Of a stretch of 64,000 nucleotides of DNA, positions 50,162 to 59,243 are shown in pieces; the stretch's first letter is position 1, and each line of letters begins with the position of its first letter. This DNA comes from a virus. The position numbers and the translations under genes are program-made. The notes under the pieces were generated by a model. The model searched no databases. It saw nothing but the letters and a program-made list of their open reading frames with translations, and was not told the origin of the DNA. The DNA is taken from the IMG/VR virus record IMGVR_UViG_3300017752_000004, positions 1 through 64,000 of that record. One strand, written 5' to 3'.

Positions 50162-50888
50162 CGTCTTCGATGAATTTCTCTATATCTTCCTTGGTGGACT
50201 CTTGAGCGTAAAACCAATAACCAATGATCTTGGAAACTTTAGAGACGACGTCGAAGTCAAAACCTTCATTTAATTCGTACTTATCGTAAAAATCTTCAAG
50301 CTGCTCCTCAAAATCCATACCTTCAAAAAAGCTTACGAGCCCCCTGTCTTTGTCTTCCTGCTTTGTCAGGTTGATGACATACCACATCAACGTAGACCTT
50401 TCTGCCTTAGCGTCTGCGGTATGCTGATAAACGGATTGCAAGGAAGACTCTAGAGCCTGCAAATCTCTCTTTAGCAAAATAATCTCTGCTTCGAGTTCTT
50501 TAGACCTACTTTTGTTTGCTTTGTCCTTTGTGCTGGTGGCGATTAATTTGTACTCGTTTTCTAGCTCATTCAGCTTCTTAAGGGATCTTAAAAGCTCTCT
50601 CGATTCATCTTCGGTCAAAGCTCCGCCGTTGTCTGCATACTTCTTAATAAGCATCGCTTTTGTCACGATGCCCATTTTAATAGCCTTACTAAGTTGTATA
50701 GAGTAGTGGACTTCGGCGTCGTCAGCCATTCTCCTTGTTGGTTTTTGGACCACAATTTTTACTGGAGATTTTACTGTCTTATTAGACAGGACTGTCTCTA
50801 GTTCGCCAGCTTTATTTTTTCTTTGAGTTTCGACCTGTTTTACTTCAGGTTTCTCAATCGTGAATTCGTAAATAGTTTCCTTAGCCAT
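50154..50888 (-). CDS. Probable tail assembly protein, coiled-coil
   Basis: A 244-residue protein with a beta-like N-terminus (ETIYEFTIEKPEVKQVE) and a central helical region (LLRSLKKLNELENEYKLIA, KELEAEIILLKRDLQALE). The acidic C-terminus ends EKFIEDDG. The position before the tape measure gene suggests tail assembly. No family is assigned. Confidence 0.55.
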   Translation of the reverse strand: MAKETIYEFTIEKPEVKQVETQRKNKAGELETVLSNKTVKSPVKIVVQKPTRRMADDAEVHYSIQLSKAIKMGIVTKAMLIKKYADNGGALTEDESRELLRSLKKLNELENEYKLIATSTKDKANKSRSKELEAEIILLKRDLQALESSLQSVYQHTADAKAERSTLMWYVINLTKQEDKDRGLVSFFEGMDFEEQLEDFYDKYELNEGFDFDVVSKVSKIIGYWFYAQESTKEDIEKFIEDDG

Positions 50889-50891
50889 ATT

Positions 50892-51182
50892 TTATTGTTT
50901 AAATCTAAATTCTACCGTTAGATTATCTAACTCACTATTATAATCCCGCAAAACGGAATTTCCAATATCTAGAATTTTTTTTCTATACAATTCATAATGC
51001 TCTTGGTCGAAATAATCTGCCATTTCGATTATTGGGTGATTTTCTGCAGGCAGGTTATCGTAAAGTTTGGCGAAATTAATTTCGTGAATTGACTGCATTT
51101 CCTCTAAGGTCTGTAAAAAATATTTAAACAGAAACCTGATATGATGATCTGACCGATCATTTAAAAACTCTTTTGCAATCAT
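50892..51182 (-). CDS. Small unknown protein, tail region
   Basis: A 96-residue, mostly helical protein (FLFKYFLQTLEEMQSIHEIN). Function unknown. It is the first gene of the leftward tail block. Unlike most transcript-leading genes here it has a leader of about 23 bases with an SD-like AGGTAAGGA before the ATG. Confidence 0.6.
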   Translation of the reverse strand: MIAKEFLNDRSDHHIRFLFKYFLQTLEEMQSIHEINFAKLYDNLPAENHPIIEMADYFDQEHYELYRKKILDIGNSVLRDYNSELDNLTVEFRFKQ

Positions 51183-51205
51183 AATAATCCTTACCTATGA
51201 TATGC

Positions 51206-51227
51206 TTTACACTAAAAATAGTGTAAA
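51206..51227. promoter_or_regulatory. Palindromic divergent start element
   Basis: TTTACACTA-aaaa-TAGTGTAAA, 9-base arms, perfectly symmetric. It places the GTGTAAA core facing both ways between the leftward gene at 51182 and the rightward gene at 51235; the rightward core ends 7 bases before that ATG. It could be a bidirectional promoter or an operator. Confidence 0.6.
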
Positions 51228-51234
51228 AAGAGAT

Positions 51235-51693
51235 ATGGCCATCTCTCTAATATCAGACTCACAAAAAAACACAATCAAAGCTATAATAGATGATATCCAC
51301 GAAACCTTTGCCAGAAATATCACAGTATACGAAGAGGGCGAAAAAATCTTAATCGCCGCTAGTCCCGAATTTAATGGAATTTACAGCAGAACTTCGAGCG
51401 GCCAGAAAACCACGAGCAAGGTGATCGTATCCCACACGCTTAATGTAAGAATTAAATATATCAACGCGAAAGAGCAAGGGGTCTCAGATTCAAAAATAAG
51501 AAGCCAGTTAGGCGTAGACCTAATAGCTGGGTCAGTAAGAATCACTGTAGATTTAGCTGGATTTGAAATAATGAAAAAAGCAAAAAGCTGCGAGTTTGAA
51601 GGAAGAAAATATACAATAAATAGCAAAGGCAACCCAACTGGAATGTTTGGCCCTCAATACTATCAGTTTTACCTATCCCCGATTGAAGATTAA
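51235..51693 (+). CDS. Head-tail connector candidate
   Basis: A 152-residue protein, a mix of alpha and beta (EKILIAASPEFNGIYSRTSSG, then VSHTLNVRIKYINAKEQG). It begins the rightward set that ends with the major tail protein, where head-tail stopper or connector proteins usually lie. The frame opens at 51202, but the ATG at 51235 is preferred because of the start element 7 bases upstream. The stop overlaps the next start (TAATG). Confidence 0.55.
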   Translation: MAISLISDSQKNTIKAIIDDIHETFARNITVYEEGEKILIAASPEFNGIYSRTSSGQKTTSKVIVSHTLNVRIKYINAKEQGVSDSKIRSQLGVDLIAGSVRITVDLAGFEIMKKAKSCEFEGRKYTINSKGNPTGMFGPQYYQFYLSPIED

Positions 51694-52277
51694 TGGCTTT
51701 AGATCCTAATATAATAAATAGCCTAACAAAACAAATCCCGAGCCTGGCTAGGCCACAAGCTGATAAGCGGTTTAGGGCGGCATTCCAAAGAGTTAAAAAC
51801 GAAATGATTGCGGAATTTCTCAATCATCCAGTCACCATAGAAATAAAAGGGGGGATTGAGGCTAAAAATTTAAGCGGTACATTGGACAATATCACAAATC
51901 TTTTTTCGTTTATAGGGTTCGACAGTGCGTCTGACCCGACAGGCGACATAGAAAGTATGCTGTACAAAACAGAGTTCAAGTTTGATAGGTACACGAACAA
52001 ATCAATAGAATACTCTGTGTATATGCCAGACGCGAAGGAGATTTTTGCGGCAACCCCCATGCCTTGGGCCTCTGGAAGAAGCTGGGCGAAAGGGATTGAA
52101 ACAGGAATCTCTGGTTTGGGCTACTACCTAAAAGTAGATAGAGAAAACAGTAGATCTGGATTAGGCATTCAATCGTCACGCAAAACAAGAAAAAAAGGTG
52201 TAAAGTTTAATAACATATCCTACATATCTGCATTAATAAAAAAATATAAAATTAAATTTCAAAATCTAGAAATATGA
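51693..52277 (+). CDS. Head-tail completion protein candidate
   Basis: A 194-residue protein with an N-terminal helical part (RFRAAFQRVKNEMIAEFLNHP) and a basic tail (SRKTRKKGVKF), reminiscent of HK97 gp10-type tail completion proteins in size, charge and gene order. No firm motif is seen. It overlaps its neighbours by TAATG and ATGA. Confidence 0.5.
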   Translation: MALDPNIINSLTKQIPSLARPQADKRFRAAFQRVKNEMIAEFLNHPVTIEIKGGIEAKNLSGTLDNITNLFSFIGFDSASDPTGDIESMLYKTEFKFDRYTNKSIEYSVYMPDAKEIFAATPMPWASGRSWAKGIETGISGLGYYLKVDRENSRSGLGIQSSRKTRKKGVKFNNISYISALIKKYKIKFQNLEI

Positions 52278-53122
52278 AAGCCCAATACCAACACGAATTA
52301 ATGACCAGTTTTTTGCTTTGGTTCGACAATCAATTGCTGCAAAAGGGCGAAGCATACTCTAACCAAACTGGTGTACTTTGTTATTCTGAAGATTCAAGAC
52401 TGCCAACCTCTTTTAAATCTTATTCAAGCTCGTACAAACAATGGGTAACGGATTCTTCAGTCACTGGCGACATCAACCCAATCATCCCAACTTCGTTTAA
52501 CGGTTTCGATAGATCAGACGACCTTGTTTTTGATTTTGAAAATGGAAGAGTTGTCGAAACTGGGGGCAACTTTCAACCAGATCAAGTTTTAACTGGGACA
52601 TTTGCTGTTAAAGATTTTAATGTATACTTCACTAACGAAACAGAAGAAGACCTTGTTCTTGAAAATGCATTCGAATTAAACAGTAGGTATGGAGAATCTC
52701 TAAGCGGCATTGCCCCTTACGATCAGGTAGTGCCAGCCGTCTTTTTGAATTGCGAGTACATGAGAAACCAGGGCTTTGCTTTTGGAGGAGAAGACAAGAC
52801 AACAAATACCGTCAAAGGCGTAGTCTTCGCAGAGAATTCTTATCAGCTAGATGGAGTTTTATCAATTTTCGCCGATTCGGCGCGTAAGGTCATAGCCAAA
52901 ATACCATTCTCAGAATACCCATCCACAGAGTATGGAGACCTAAAAGGAGGATCATACAGCTACACAGATCTTTCTAACACCTATTTAGATACCAATCCTT
53001 ATTACATTGAGGACGTTACGGTGTCTAAATTTTCAGAAAAAACAACCTCAAAAACACCCAAGGGCTTGAAAATAGGCTTCATAGACTTCGAAGTCTGTAC
53101 AAGTAGATTTCCCCGCTCTTAA
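52274..53122 (+). CDS. Structural protein before the major tail gene
   Basis: A 282-residue, Ser/Asp/Phe-rich protein that looks mainly beta (FNGFDRSDDLVFDFENGRVV, then FAVKDFNVYF). The family is unknown. It is coupled to the previous gene (ATGA) and followed 43 bases later by the major tail protein. A tail terminator or neck role is possible by position. Confidence 0.5.
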   Translation: MKAQYQHELMTSFLLWFDNQLLQKGEAYSNQTGVLCYSEDSRLPTSFKSYSSSYKQWVTDSSVTGDINPIIPTSFNGFDRSDDLVFDFENGRVVETGGNFQPDQVLTGTFAVKDFNVYFTNETEEDLVLENAFELNSRYGESLSGIAPYDQVVPAVFLNCEYMRNQGFAFGGEDKTTNTVKGVVFAENSYQLDGVLSIFADSARKVIAKIPFSEYPSTEYGDLKGGSYSYTDLSNTYLDTNPYYIEDVTVSKFSEKTTSKTPKGLKIGFIDFEVCTSRFPRS

Positions 53123-53165
53123 TTTCACATTCAAACCTTTTAACTGTAAACAATATTAAAATATC

Positions 53166-54296
53166 ATGGCTAAAAATAGAGTTATTTATCAATCCGACGC
53201 GCTGTTCGCCAGCCAAACAGTAAATTCTACTGGAAGCAACGAACACGCCCAACTTCGCAGAGTACAATCTGCTAATTATTCATTCAATATCACACGACAA
53301 GATATTAACCAATTTGGTCAGCTTTCAAGAATTGAGTCTATCATTCTTGAGTCACCCACAGTGTCGTTCGATACATCTTATTATCTTGGAGACGGCTACA
53401 ACGAACAAGGTCTCGCATTCAAAAATGGTTCTAACTTTGATGCTGGTTTTGTTTCTGGCCAAATCTCTTCAACAAGCGGTCAGAATCTTTATATTTTGAC
53501 AGCCCCAGAAGGCGTAGATGCTAATTTCAACACGACGTCCAGCAACTACAGCACAATCGGCATAGGTAATGCGTTTCTAACAGACTACTCCCTTGAAGCG
53601 TCTGTAGGTGGCATCCCAACCGTTAGTGTTTCTCTTGAAGGCACAAACATGAACGCCACTGCCGATATCTCTGGTTCTTCAGCTGGTTTCTCTGGAATCT
53701 CTGGTGCTGGTATTGACCCAGAAGCAGGAACAGTTCTCCCGTCTCAAAGTTCTGGTGTAAGATTCCCAGCAGCTTCTGAAGGTACTGGAGCAGCTATCCC
53801 TTCTGCTCTTCGCCCAGGAGATATTAGCCTATCTTTTGCAAATGCAGATAACAGCACTATTGTTAATCTAGATGGCGCAGGTAGCGCTCACGTACAAAGT
53901 ATTTCAATGAGCATCCCTCTTGGAAGAACGCCGATTGACAGACTTGGAACTCGTTTCTCGTTTGCTCGTGTCGTTGATTTTCCAATCACACCGACCATCT
54001 CCGTTTCTGCTATTGTTTCTGAGACTCAAACTAGAGCTTTGACTGACATCATTAATAATGATGCATTTATCTCTGACCTTCAGTTCACATTCAAAGATTC
54101 AAATAGTGTCCCTAGAGCATCTTATAAAATGACAAATCTTAAGCTTGATAGCGAATCATTTAGTTCGAGCATCGGTCCAAATAAGACTGTTGATCTTTCG
54201 TTCTCGCTTTCAGTTGGTGGACCAGCCGATACCGTTAATAACATCTTCTTCTCTGGATCAAACACTAGCACAGTTCTTGGTAACCCTGCTTCTTAA
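53166..54296 (+). CDS. Major tail (tube) protein
   Basis: A 376-residue protein, beta-rich with many Ser, Gly, Thr and Asn, with the layout of siphovirus tube proteins. Its paralogue lies at 38866-39996 on the other strand. The centre (ISGAGIDPEAGTVLPSQSS and EGTGAAIPSALRPG) looks like a flexible insertion. A strong terminator follows, as expected for an abundant virion protein. The upstream region has TATTAA 6 bases before the ATG, but no -35 and no SD. Confidence 0.72.
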   Translation: MAKNRVIYQSDALFASQTVNSTGSNEHAQLRRVQSANYSFNITRQDINQFGQLSRIESIILESPTVSFDTSYYLGDGYNEQGLAFKNGSNFDAGFVSGQISSTSGQNLYILTAPEGVDANFNTTSSNYSTIGIGNAFLTDYSLEASVGGIPTVSVSLEGTNMNATADISGSSAGFSGISGAGIDPEAGTVLPSQSSGVRFPAASEGTGAAIPSALRPGDISLSFANADNSTIVNLDGAGSAHVQSISMSIPLGRTPIDRLGTRFSFARVVDFPITPTISVSAIVSETQTRALTDIINNDAFISDLQFTFKDSNSVPRASYKMTNLKLDSESFSSSIGPNKTVDLSFSLSVGGPADTVNNIFFSGSNTSTVLGNPAS

Positions 54297-54360
54297 GAAT
54301 AGTTGGTATAATTTCGGGGTGGAGCTAACGCTAAGAAGCCCCTATATTTAAAACTAATCC

Positions 54361-54386
54361 CGTCGAATTCGACGGGGTTTTTTTAT
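54361..54386 (+). terminator. Terminator of the major tail gene
   Basis: Perfect CCCGTCG-AATT-CGACGGG hairpin (54361-54378) followed by G and a run of seven T on the plus strand. The stretch 54297-54360 before it holds a weaker GGGG...CCCC hairpin around 54318-54344. Confidence 0.9.
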
Positions 54387-54393
54387 GCCCACA

Positions 54394-54425
54394 AAAAAGC
54401 GCAACCCCTTTCGAGGTCACGCTAT
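54394..54425 (-). terminator. Terminator of the leftward adaptor gene
   Basis: Minus strand 11-bp stem (arms 54400-54410 and 54415-54425, with a few G-T pairs), GAAA loop, then a T-run. It stands tail-to-tail with the major tail terminator. Confidence 0.8.
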
Positions 54426-54448
54426 CAGAGTTAGGCTCTGAGGTAAAT

Positions 54449-54892
54449 CTACAAAGATTCAATACCGCCAACCTGCCTTGGGCCAGCCTGGAAACTATTG
54501 TAATTAGCAGCTAAGTCCTGCAGCTCGTTGTAGGCATCTTGAGCAAGAGTTTTGTATACTTTGGACACTTCGTTCTTATTGATAAAGGTAATAGAGTTGT
54601 CGCCATCCTTAACGCTTAGAATATTGCCGTTTGTATCGTTAGCGATACCACGAATAGTGCTGCGTGTCTGCTTTGTATAATAATGATACAAATACATCTG
54701 CTTGTATACGGATTGTTCTTCTAGGTAAAGGCCAGAAACATCCCCACTTACTCCAGAAAAACTAGTGTATAACACATTATTGAGTTGGCCTATATTGCTA
54801 TCTAGCCACCCAGAAATAGATTCAACTGTTACTCCAGTCGAATCAAATTCGTTTATATATATAGAAGTTGCTAAATTGCCGATATTACTCAT
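54449..54892 (-). CDS. Head-tail adaptor candidate
   Basis: A 147-residue protein, helical in its second half (SVYKQMYLYHYYTKQTRSTI, then VYKTLAQDAYNELQDLAANY), in the size range and order of head-tail adaptors. The family is not certain. It has a GTGTAAT element 8 bases before the ATG and its own terminator, so it is a single-gene transcript or the last product of a larger one. Confidence 0.55.
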   Translation of the reverse strand: MSNIGNLATSIYINEFDSTGVTVESISGWLDSNIGQLNNVLYTSFSGVSGDVSGLYLEEQSVYKQMYLYHYYTKQTRSTIRGIANDTNGNILSVKDGDNSITFINKNEVSKVYKTLAQDAYNELQDLAANYNSFQAGPRQVGGIESL

Positions 54893-54900
54893 TATAGTAT

Positions 54901-54906
54901 ATTACA
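54901..54906 (-). promoter_or_regulatory. GTGTAAT start element of the adaptor gene
   Basis: Minus strand TTTAGTGTAAT ends 8 bases before the ATG at 54892; no -35. Confidence 0.5.
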
Positions 54907-54913
54907 CTAAAAA

Positions 54914-55531
54914 CTACCCACGTTTTAAATACTCCTGCCTTAGCGCTGAGATTAATCTGATTCTGTCGAAACTAGGAGTAAAGCCCAACTTCATTGCCAT
55001 TTCCTGAAGCTCCGAAAGGGTTTTTCTTTTTAGCTTGCCTTCAAACTTTTCCACAGAATCCGATGCAAGTACATTGATCCTAGCTTCAGTTTGGCTGCCC
55101 ATAGAACTCCAATTACCACCTCTCCACTGATTGAAAGCTGTGATTAAGGCTTTGTCCTGCGCTTCTGCATCTGCAAAAACTCTCGTACCTGTCCTTTCTG
55201 CTAGTCTGGCTTTTTTAACATGACCCATAGACTCTAGCTTTCTTTTAAAAACCCTAGGATTGCCCGTACCAAATGGGGAAATAACGTCTGCTCCCATAAG
55301 CTTTTCTTTAGCTTCTATTGCATCAACATCATCCCTTTCCTTGCCGTCAGCATATTCCAAATCAGAAATGTTTGGTTTTTTAACTTCTGACGCACGGGTT
55401 TCCTGGCTCACCTCTTCTTCTATTAGCTCTAATTCATTGCCCTCTCCGCAGCTAACTTCATTATTCACAATAGCGGTTGCAACGTAATCTGTAATTTGCT
55501 TTTCCTCAGTATCTTTATTTAATTCGTCCAT
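54914..55531 (-). CDS. Unknown protein between capsid and adaptor genes
   Basis: A 205-residue protein with an acidic, probably disordered N-terminal third (NELELIEEEVSQ) and a basic C-terminal end with LSELQEMAMKLGFTP and RIRLISALRQEYLKRG, a possible SAP-like or Rho-N-like helix pair (a short nucleic-acid-binding fold). Function is unknown; position suggests a head or neck role. TATATA stands 6 bases before the ATG. Confidence 0.5.
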   Translation of the reverse strand: MDELNKDTEEKQITDYVATAIVNNEVSCGEGNELELIEEEVSQETRASEVKKPNISDLEYADGKERDDVDAIEAKEKLMGADVISPFGTGNPRVFKRKLESMGHVKKARLAERTGTRVFADAEAQDKALITAFNQWRGGNWSSMGSQTEARINVLASDSVEKFEGKLKRKTLSELQEMAMKLGFTPSFDRIRLISALRQEYLKRG

Positions 55532-55566
55532 ATGTGTTATATATTAAAATAAACAATACAAAATTA

Positions 55567-55602
55567 AACAAAAAAAGCCGCCCCAAATAAATGGGACGGC
55601 TT
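55567..55602 (-). terminator. Terminator of the major capsid gene
   Basis: Minus strand stem AAGCCGTCCCA / TGGGGCGGCTT (one G-T pair; arms 55575-55585 and 55592-55602), 6-base loop, followed by a T-run. Confidence 0.85.
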
Positions 55603-55624
55603 CCTTTTAAGGGTTTAATCTGAA

Positions 55625-56716
55625 CTAGACAGTCACACCAACAAGAGCGCGGTTGTCAAGAACAACGCGACCTTCTTCAAGACCACCAAAGTAGCCGATC
55701 TTGTTTTGGCGGATGCTGTACTGATCGTCAGCGATAAGGCTGAGCTCTCCACCGTTTTCGCTGTCAACAGCTACAGGGCGGATAAGAGACTCACGGCTAC
55801 GGTCGATACCAACAACGATTTGATCTGAGGCAGGAGTGAAACCACCACCAGCGGCTGCGCCGTAGATAGCGTTAAACTTCTGTCCGTCACCAAACTCATT
55901 AAGCTCAATAACATTGATGCCATAGAACTCAGGAGCGCCAGCAGCACGGAATGCTTGTTCAGCAATAACGTCAGCAGTTTGTACGCTGTCTTGTGTAGAG
56001 ACACCAGGAGCAGCTTTAGTGTTAATAGGATTGTAAGCGATTGCACGAAGCTCTTCAACGATTTCAGGAGAAACGATGATGTCAGTCATGCCACGGCCTT
56101 GACGAGCGTCAGCAGTACCACCTACAAAAGAAGTAACAATTCTCTTAGAGCGGGTCATAAGAGCATTGAGGTCAGCCAATGTGAAACGATTTGCTGTCTG
56201 AGCTGCGATAACGTGATTATAGCCATTTGTACTCGCATTAGCAAGAGCTTTCATAACTACGTTAGCGGAGATAGTGTTCTGCTTAAGAAGGATTTCTTGA
56301 GCAACGCGAGTCATTGTCTTAGCGACAACATCCATGCGGCTCTTAGCAGCATAGCGGCGATCAAAGCTTACTGCAGAGTCAAGGCTATAAGTAGCGATCT
56401 TAAGTTCGGCAGATGTTGGAAGAACTTCCGAAGTAGGAAGGCCACCAGCACGGCTTTGGCTGAATACTTGAACATAATCTTCATCAGAAACGTCGAAGTA
56501 CAGATCCAACGGAATCGAAGGATTGTCATCAGCGTTGTACTGAAGAGTAGTGAAGAGGTTAGACAGTGCTGGAGCATTGTTGATAACTTCTGAGAGAACA
56601 GGGCCGATAAATTCAGCAAGAGCGGTTTGTGCTTCATAAGCAACATCGCGGTTGCGAGAAGCCATTGCCTTTACCAGTTCGACTTGTTCGGGAGTGTTTT
56701 TTAAAGTGATTTTCAT
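55625..56716 (-). CDS. Major capsid protein (HK97-like)
   Basis: The 363-residue protein has the plan of HK97-fold capsid proteins: N-terminal helix, PALSNLFTTLQYNADDNPSIPLD, the helical SFDRRYAAKSRMDVVAKTMTRVAQEIL spine, the MTDIIVSPEIVEELR segment and a C-terminal beta part (DQIVVGIDRSRESLIRPVAV). The ATG at 56716, with AAAGGAA upstream, is chosen over an open frame to 56743 that would enter the next gene. The order protease, decoration, capsid supports it, and a strong terminator follows. Confidence 0.85.
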   Translation of the reverse strand: MKITLKNTPEQVELVKAMASRNRDVAYEAQTALAEFIGPVLSEVINNAPALSNLFTTLQYNADDNPSIPLDLYFDVSDEDYVQVFSQSRAGGLPTSEVLPTSAELKIATYSLDSAVSFDRRYAAKSRMDVVAKTMTRVAQEILLKQNTISANVVMKALANASTNGYNHVIAAQTANRFTLADLNALMTRSKRIVTSFVGGTADARQGRGMTDIIVSPEIVEELRAIAYNPINTKAAPGVSTQDSVQTADVIAEQAFRAAGAPEFYGINVIELNEFGDGQKFNAIYGAAAGGGFTPASDQIVVGIDRSRESLIRPVAVDSENGGELSLIADDQYSIRQNKIGYFGGLEEGRVVLDNRALVGVTV

Positions 56717-56735
56717 ATTATTAAATTCCTTTGAA

Positions 56736-57356
56736 TTAACCAAGCTTAACGACTACATAGTCACCAGCAAATTGATCAGTGAGTCCGCCTTGAGAGACGC
56801 GTGAGCCAGTTCCAAGAATGACACCTAGAGAGCTAGCAGCATTTGCAGCGACTGGACCAATTGTTCCAGCGCCAGCAATTTCAAATCCAGCGCCGACTGT
56901 GAATCCAGCGGCAGCGCCTGCTTGAAGAGCGTTTTTGCTCAGAGTGAAAATACCTTTAGTTACAACAGGAACGCTTTGACCAGGAAGAATAGCTTGAAGC
57001 TCCTCTTTTTTTGTTGCGTTATAAAGGAGTTTCTCTCCATTTTCATCAGCCTTGGCAGTTTGATTCAAAGTGAGTCCTAGAGGAGCATCACCAGAAGCGC
57101 ATACATTGACTTCGAGAGGGTTAGTTGGGTACATATCGCCGCCAACGAAAGGGTAATCTGTTTTACCAAGATAAGAGTCACTACCATAAGTAATGGTCTC
57201 TTGATTAAGATTGCCGTTTGTTACTTTAACGAAAACGCCATTGGAACCTGCGCCGTCACCAGTGGTGGACTCAAGAACCGAAGCGGAGTTAAGAGCAAAC
57301 ATATTTACTACGTCATGCTCGTTATATTGTCTGAATGGGAGTAATCTTAATGCCAT
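56736..57356 (-). CDS. Capsid decoration protein candidate
   Basis: A 206-residue, Gly/Ala/Asn-rich, mostly beta protein (ALRLLPFRQYNEHDVVNMFA, GSDSYLGKTDYPFVGG, PLGLTLNQTAKADENGEKL, ILPGQSVPVVTKGIFTL). Lambda D/DUF2190-like capsid cement proteins have this composition and sit before the capsid gene. No catalytic motifs are seen. Confidence 0.6.
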   Translation of the reverse strand: MALRLLPFRQYNEHDVVNMFALNSASVLESTTGDGAGSNGVFVKVTNGNLNQETITYGSDSYLGKTDYPFVGGDMYPTNPLEVNVCASGDAPLGLTLNQTAKADENGEKLLYNATKKEELQAILPGQSVPVVTKGIFTLSKNALQAGAAAGFTVGAGFEIAGAGTIGPVAANAASSLGVILGTGSRVSQGGLTDQFAGDYVVVKLG

Positions 57357-57379
57357 AATTTTTTTTTATTTAAATGTTT

Positions 57380-58930
57380 TTATCCAAGGACGTTTTCGCG
57401 GCTAAACGCAGCAGCGAATTTTTCCTTCAAAGTTGTTTTTGAAGCCTGAGCTTCGTTATTGTTGGGTAGAGTAGCGTCGGTAGCTTTTGCATTTTCAAGA
57501 GCTTGCTCAACATCCACTTTCTCAGCAGTAGTTTCTGCAGCAACCTCAGAGGCTTTTGCTGTGCTGAGGCGCTTTTCAATTTCTGCGTCAACGCGAGCTT
57601 TGATCTCTTGTTCAATTTCAGCTTTAGCTTCTTTGTTTTTAGATGACCAGAAAACAGCCAGCTCACTTTTAAAGGAGGCAAAGGATTCTTCAGTTTCGTC
57701 TAGGCCCTTGATTTTTTCAGCGATAAAAGAACTGTCGCTTTCTTCGATGTCGTAAATAGAATCTACTTCTTCCATGCGTGCATTAAAACGAGCGATAGCT
57801 TCTTCAGCTTTCTTCTCTGTTTCAAAACAGCCAATGCGCTCTTGAGCTACCTTGAGTTCCTCTTTGATAGATTCTACAGATTTTTCAAGCTTTTCTCTCG
57901 CGGATGCGATTTCAGTCTTTTCTTTTTCTGCAGCCTCAAGAGAAGCTTGGTACTCACTATCTTTTTGTTTAATGGCTTCGGCAAAAGTCGAAGTCATGCC
58001 AGCGACCGCTTCTTCGGAGAATTTCTTTTCCGCGAGAGAGTCCTTCAATTCTGATAAGAGTGTTTCTAAGTCCATGATTTTAGTGTTATTTACAGTATTT
58101 TTTAAATTTTGTGAAATTTCGGCGGATATTTTTTTTAAATGAGCCGCCTGGGTTTTGTTGGAGTTGCCAACAAGTTGATCTTTATCTTGTTTAATGCCTT
58201 CTTCTTTGTACTCGTTGCTGATAACGCCTTTGACATTGGCCGCAGGTTTCATAGTAAAACCAATACCAAGGGGATATACTTTTCCAGTAATTAATCGGTA
58301 AACTGGGCGACCGTCCTCGGTCACTCCTTTACCCCCAAAGCTCTTAAGAACACCCTTCATTTCTTTCACTTTTTCGGGATCAGAAATAATCTCGGCATCC
58401 TTTAAATTCTTACTGCCAATAGCAATGCTGTACTCACTAAACCCTATTTCCCAACTTGCAGAGATTGTGTTATGCATTTTGTTTTTTGGGTTGGTGCTAT
58501 TTTCAAGCATTGTAGCAAAATCCTTATCAGCGGTTTTATAAACAACAGCGCCAAGAGCAATATTGAATGCATCTTTTTGGTTTTCATCTAAATTGATCAA
58601 AACAGTGCTGTCTGAATAGTCGCTAAACCCAGCGTTAACAATATGGCCCACAACTTTTTTCTTATTGTGCTCTATATTAGTTGGCTTATGAATGAATTGT
58701 TGCACTGATTCAATTGCGGTTTTAGTATCAATGCCATCTCCGTTTTTATTGAACTCGTTTACAACAGCAGCGTTAAATGCGACACCAATCAAGTCGATAT
58801 TTTTTTCTAGATCTACCCATGTCGGTATTAAAGATCTAAGATTTTCAATATTAGCTTCGCTTACGTTAACTCCTGCTATTTCTTCACAGGCTTTAACTTC
58901 AAATTCGAAAGTTGTGGTATACTTATGCAT
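57380..58930 (-). CDS. Prohead protease fused to scaffold
   Basis: A 516-residue protein. Residues 1-250 have the layout of prohead maturation proteases (IDLIGVAFNAAVVNEFNKNG, EHNKKKVVGHIVNAGF with a conserved His, SASWEIGFSEYSI with a candidate Ser). Residues about 285-450 are a long charged coiled coil (LSELKDSLAEKKFSEEAV ... EKEKTEIASAREKLEKSVE), typical of a scaffold. An internal ATG (MDLETLLSELKD) could start a separate scaffold protein. It overlaps the preceding 106-residue gene by 8 bases. Confidence 0.7.
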   Translation of the reverse strand: MHKYTTTFEFEVKACEEIAGVNVSEANIENLRSLIPTWVDLEKNIDLIGVAFNAAVVNEFNKNGDGIDTKTAIESVQQFIHKPTNIEHNKKKVVGHIVNAGFSDYSDSTVLINLDENQKDAFNIALGAVVYKTADKDFATMLENSTNPKNKMHNTISASWEIGFSEYSIAIGSKNLKDAEIISDPEKVKEMKGVLKSFGGKGVTEDGRPVYRLITGKVYPLGIGFTMKPAANVKGVISNEYKEEGIKQDKDQLVGNSNKTQAAHLKKISAEISQNLKNTVNNTKIMDLETLLSELKDSLAEKKFSEEAVAGMTSTFAEAIKQKDSEYQASLEAAEKEKTEIASAREKLEKSVESIKEELKVAQERIGCFETEKKAEEAIARFNARMEEVDSIYDIEESDSSFIAEKIKGLDETEESFASFKSELAVFWSSKNKEAKAEIEQEIKARVDAEIEKRLSTAKASEVAAETTAEKVDVEQALENAKATDATLPNNNEAQASKTTLKEKFAAAFSRENVLG

Positions 58931-59243
58931 CCTTTTTCATTTTTTCAAGGATTGTTTTTTGCAAAGCTGCGGGGAGTTTTTTTTGTTTTTCTGTCAATCC
59001 GCCCTCACCGACTTCGTTCATCATAGCCCTCATTTTGTCATACTGCATCCCACAACTTTTTGCAGTGGCTCCTTCATCCATGCCTGAAGTGTCAATCAGA
59101 GCTTTGTCGTCCATAGAACAAACACTCATATATGATTTGTACACAGATTCCTCTGTTTCGCTGTATTTTTTAGCAATCGAGATTTCTAAATCTCCGTTAG
59201 AGCGATTTATATTCGCCACGAGTGGGGTTTTAATTTCTTTCAT
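58923..59243 (-). CDS. Small unknown head-region protein
   Basis: A 106-residue protein with a beta N-terminus and a Met/Cys-rich middle (CSMDDKALIDTSGMDEGAT, SCGMQYDKMRAMMNEVG), ending in a basic helix. No family is known. It is coupled to the portal gene (ATGA) and the protease gene (8-base overlap), an expected place for a minor head protein. Confidence 0.55.
   Translation of the reverse strand: MKEIKTPLVANINRSNGDLEISIAKKYSETEESVYKSYMSVCSMDDKALIDTSGMDEGATAKSCGMQYDKMRAMMNEVGEGGLTEKQKKLPAALQKTILEKMKKDA

Noticed and set aside
54303-54345. Possible small RNA or second terminator (GGGG...CCCC) after the major tail gene
   Set aside because: The stem is short, with a loop of over 15 bases and no T-run; the strong hairpin at 54361 explains termination.
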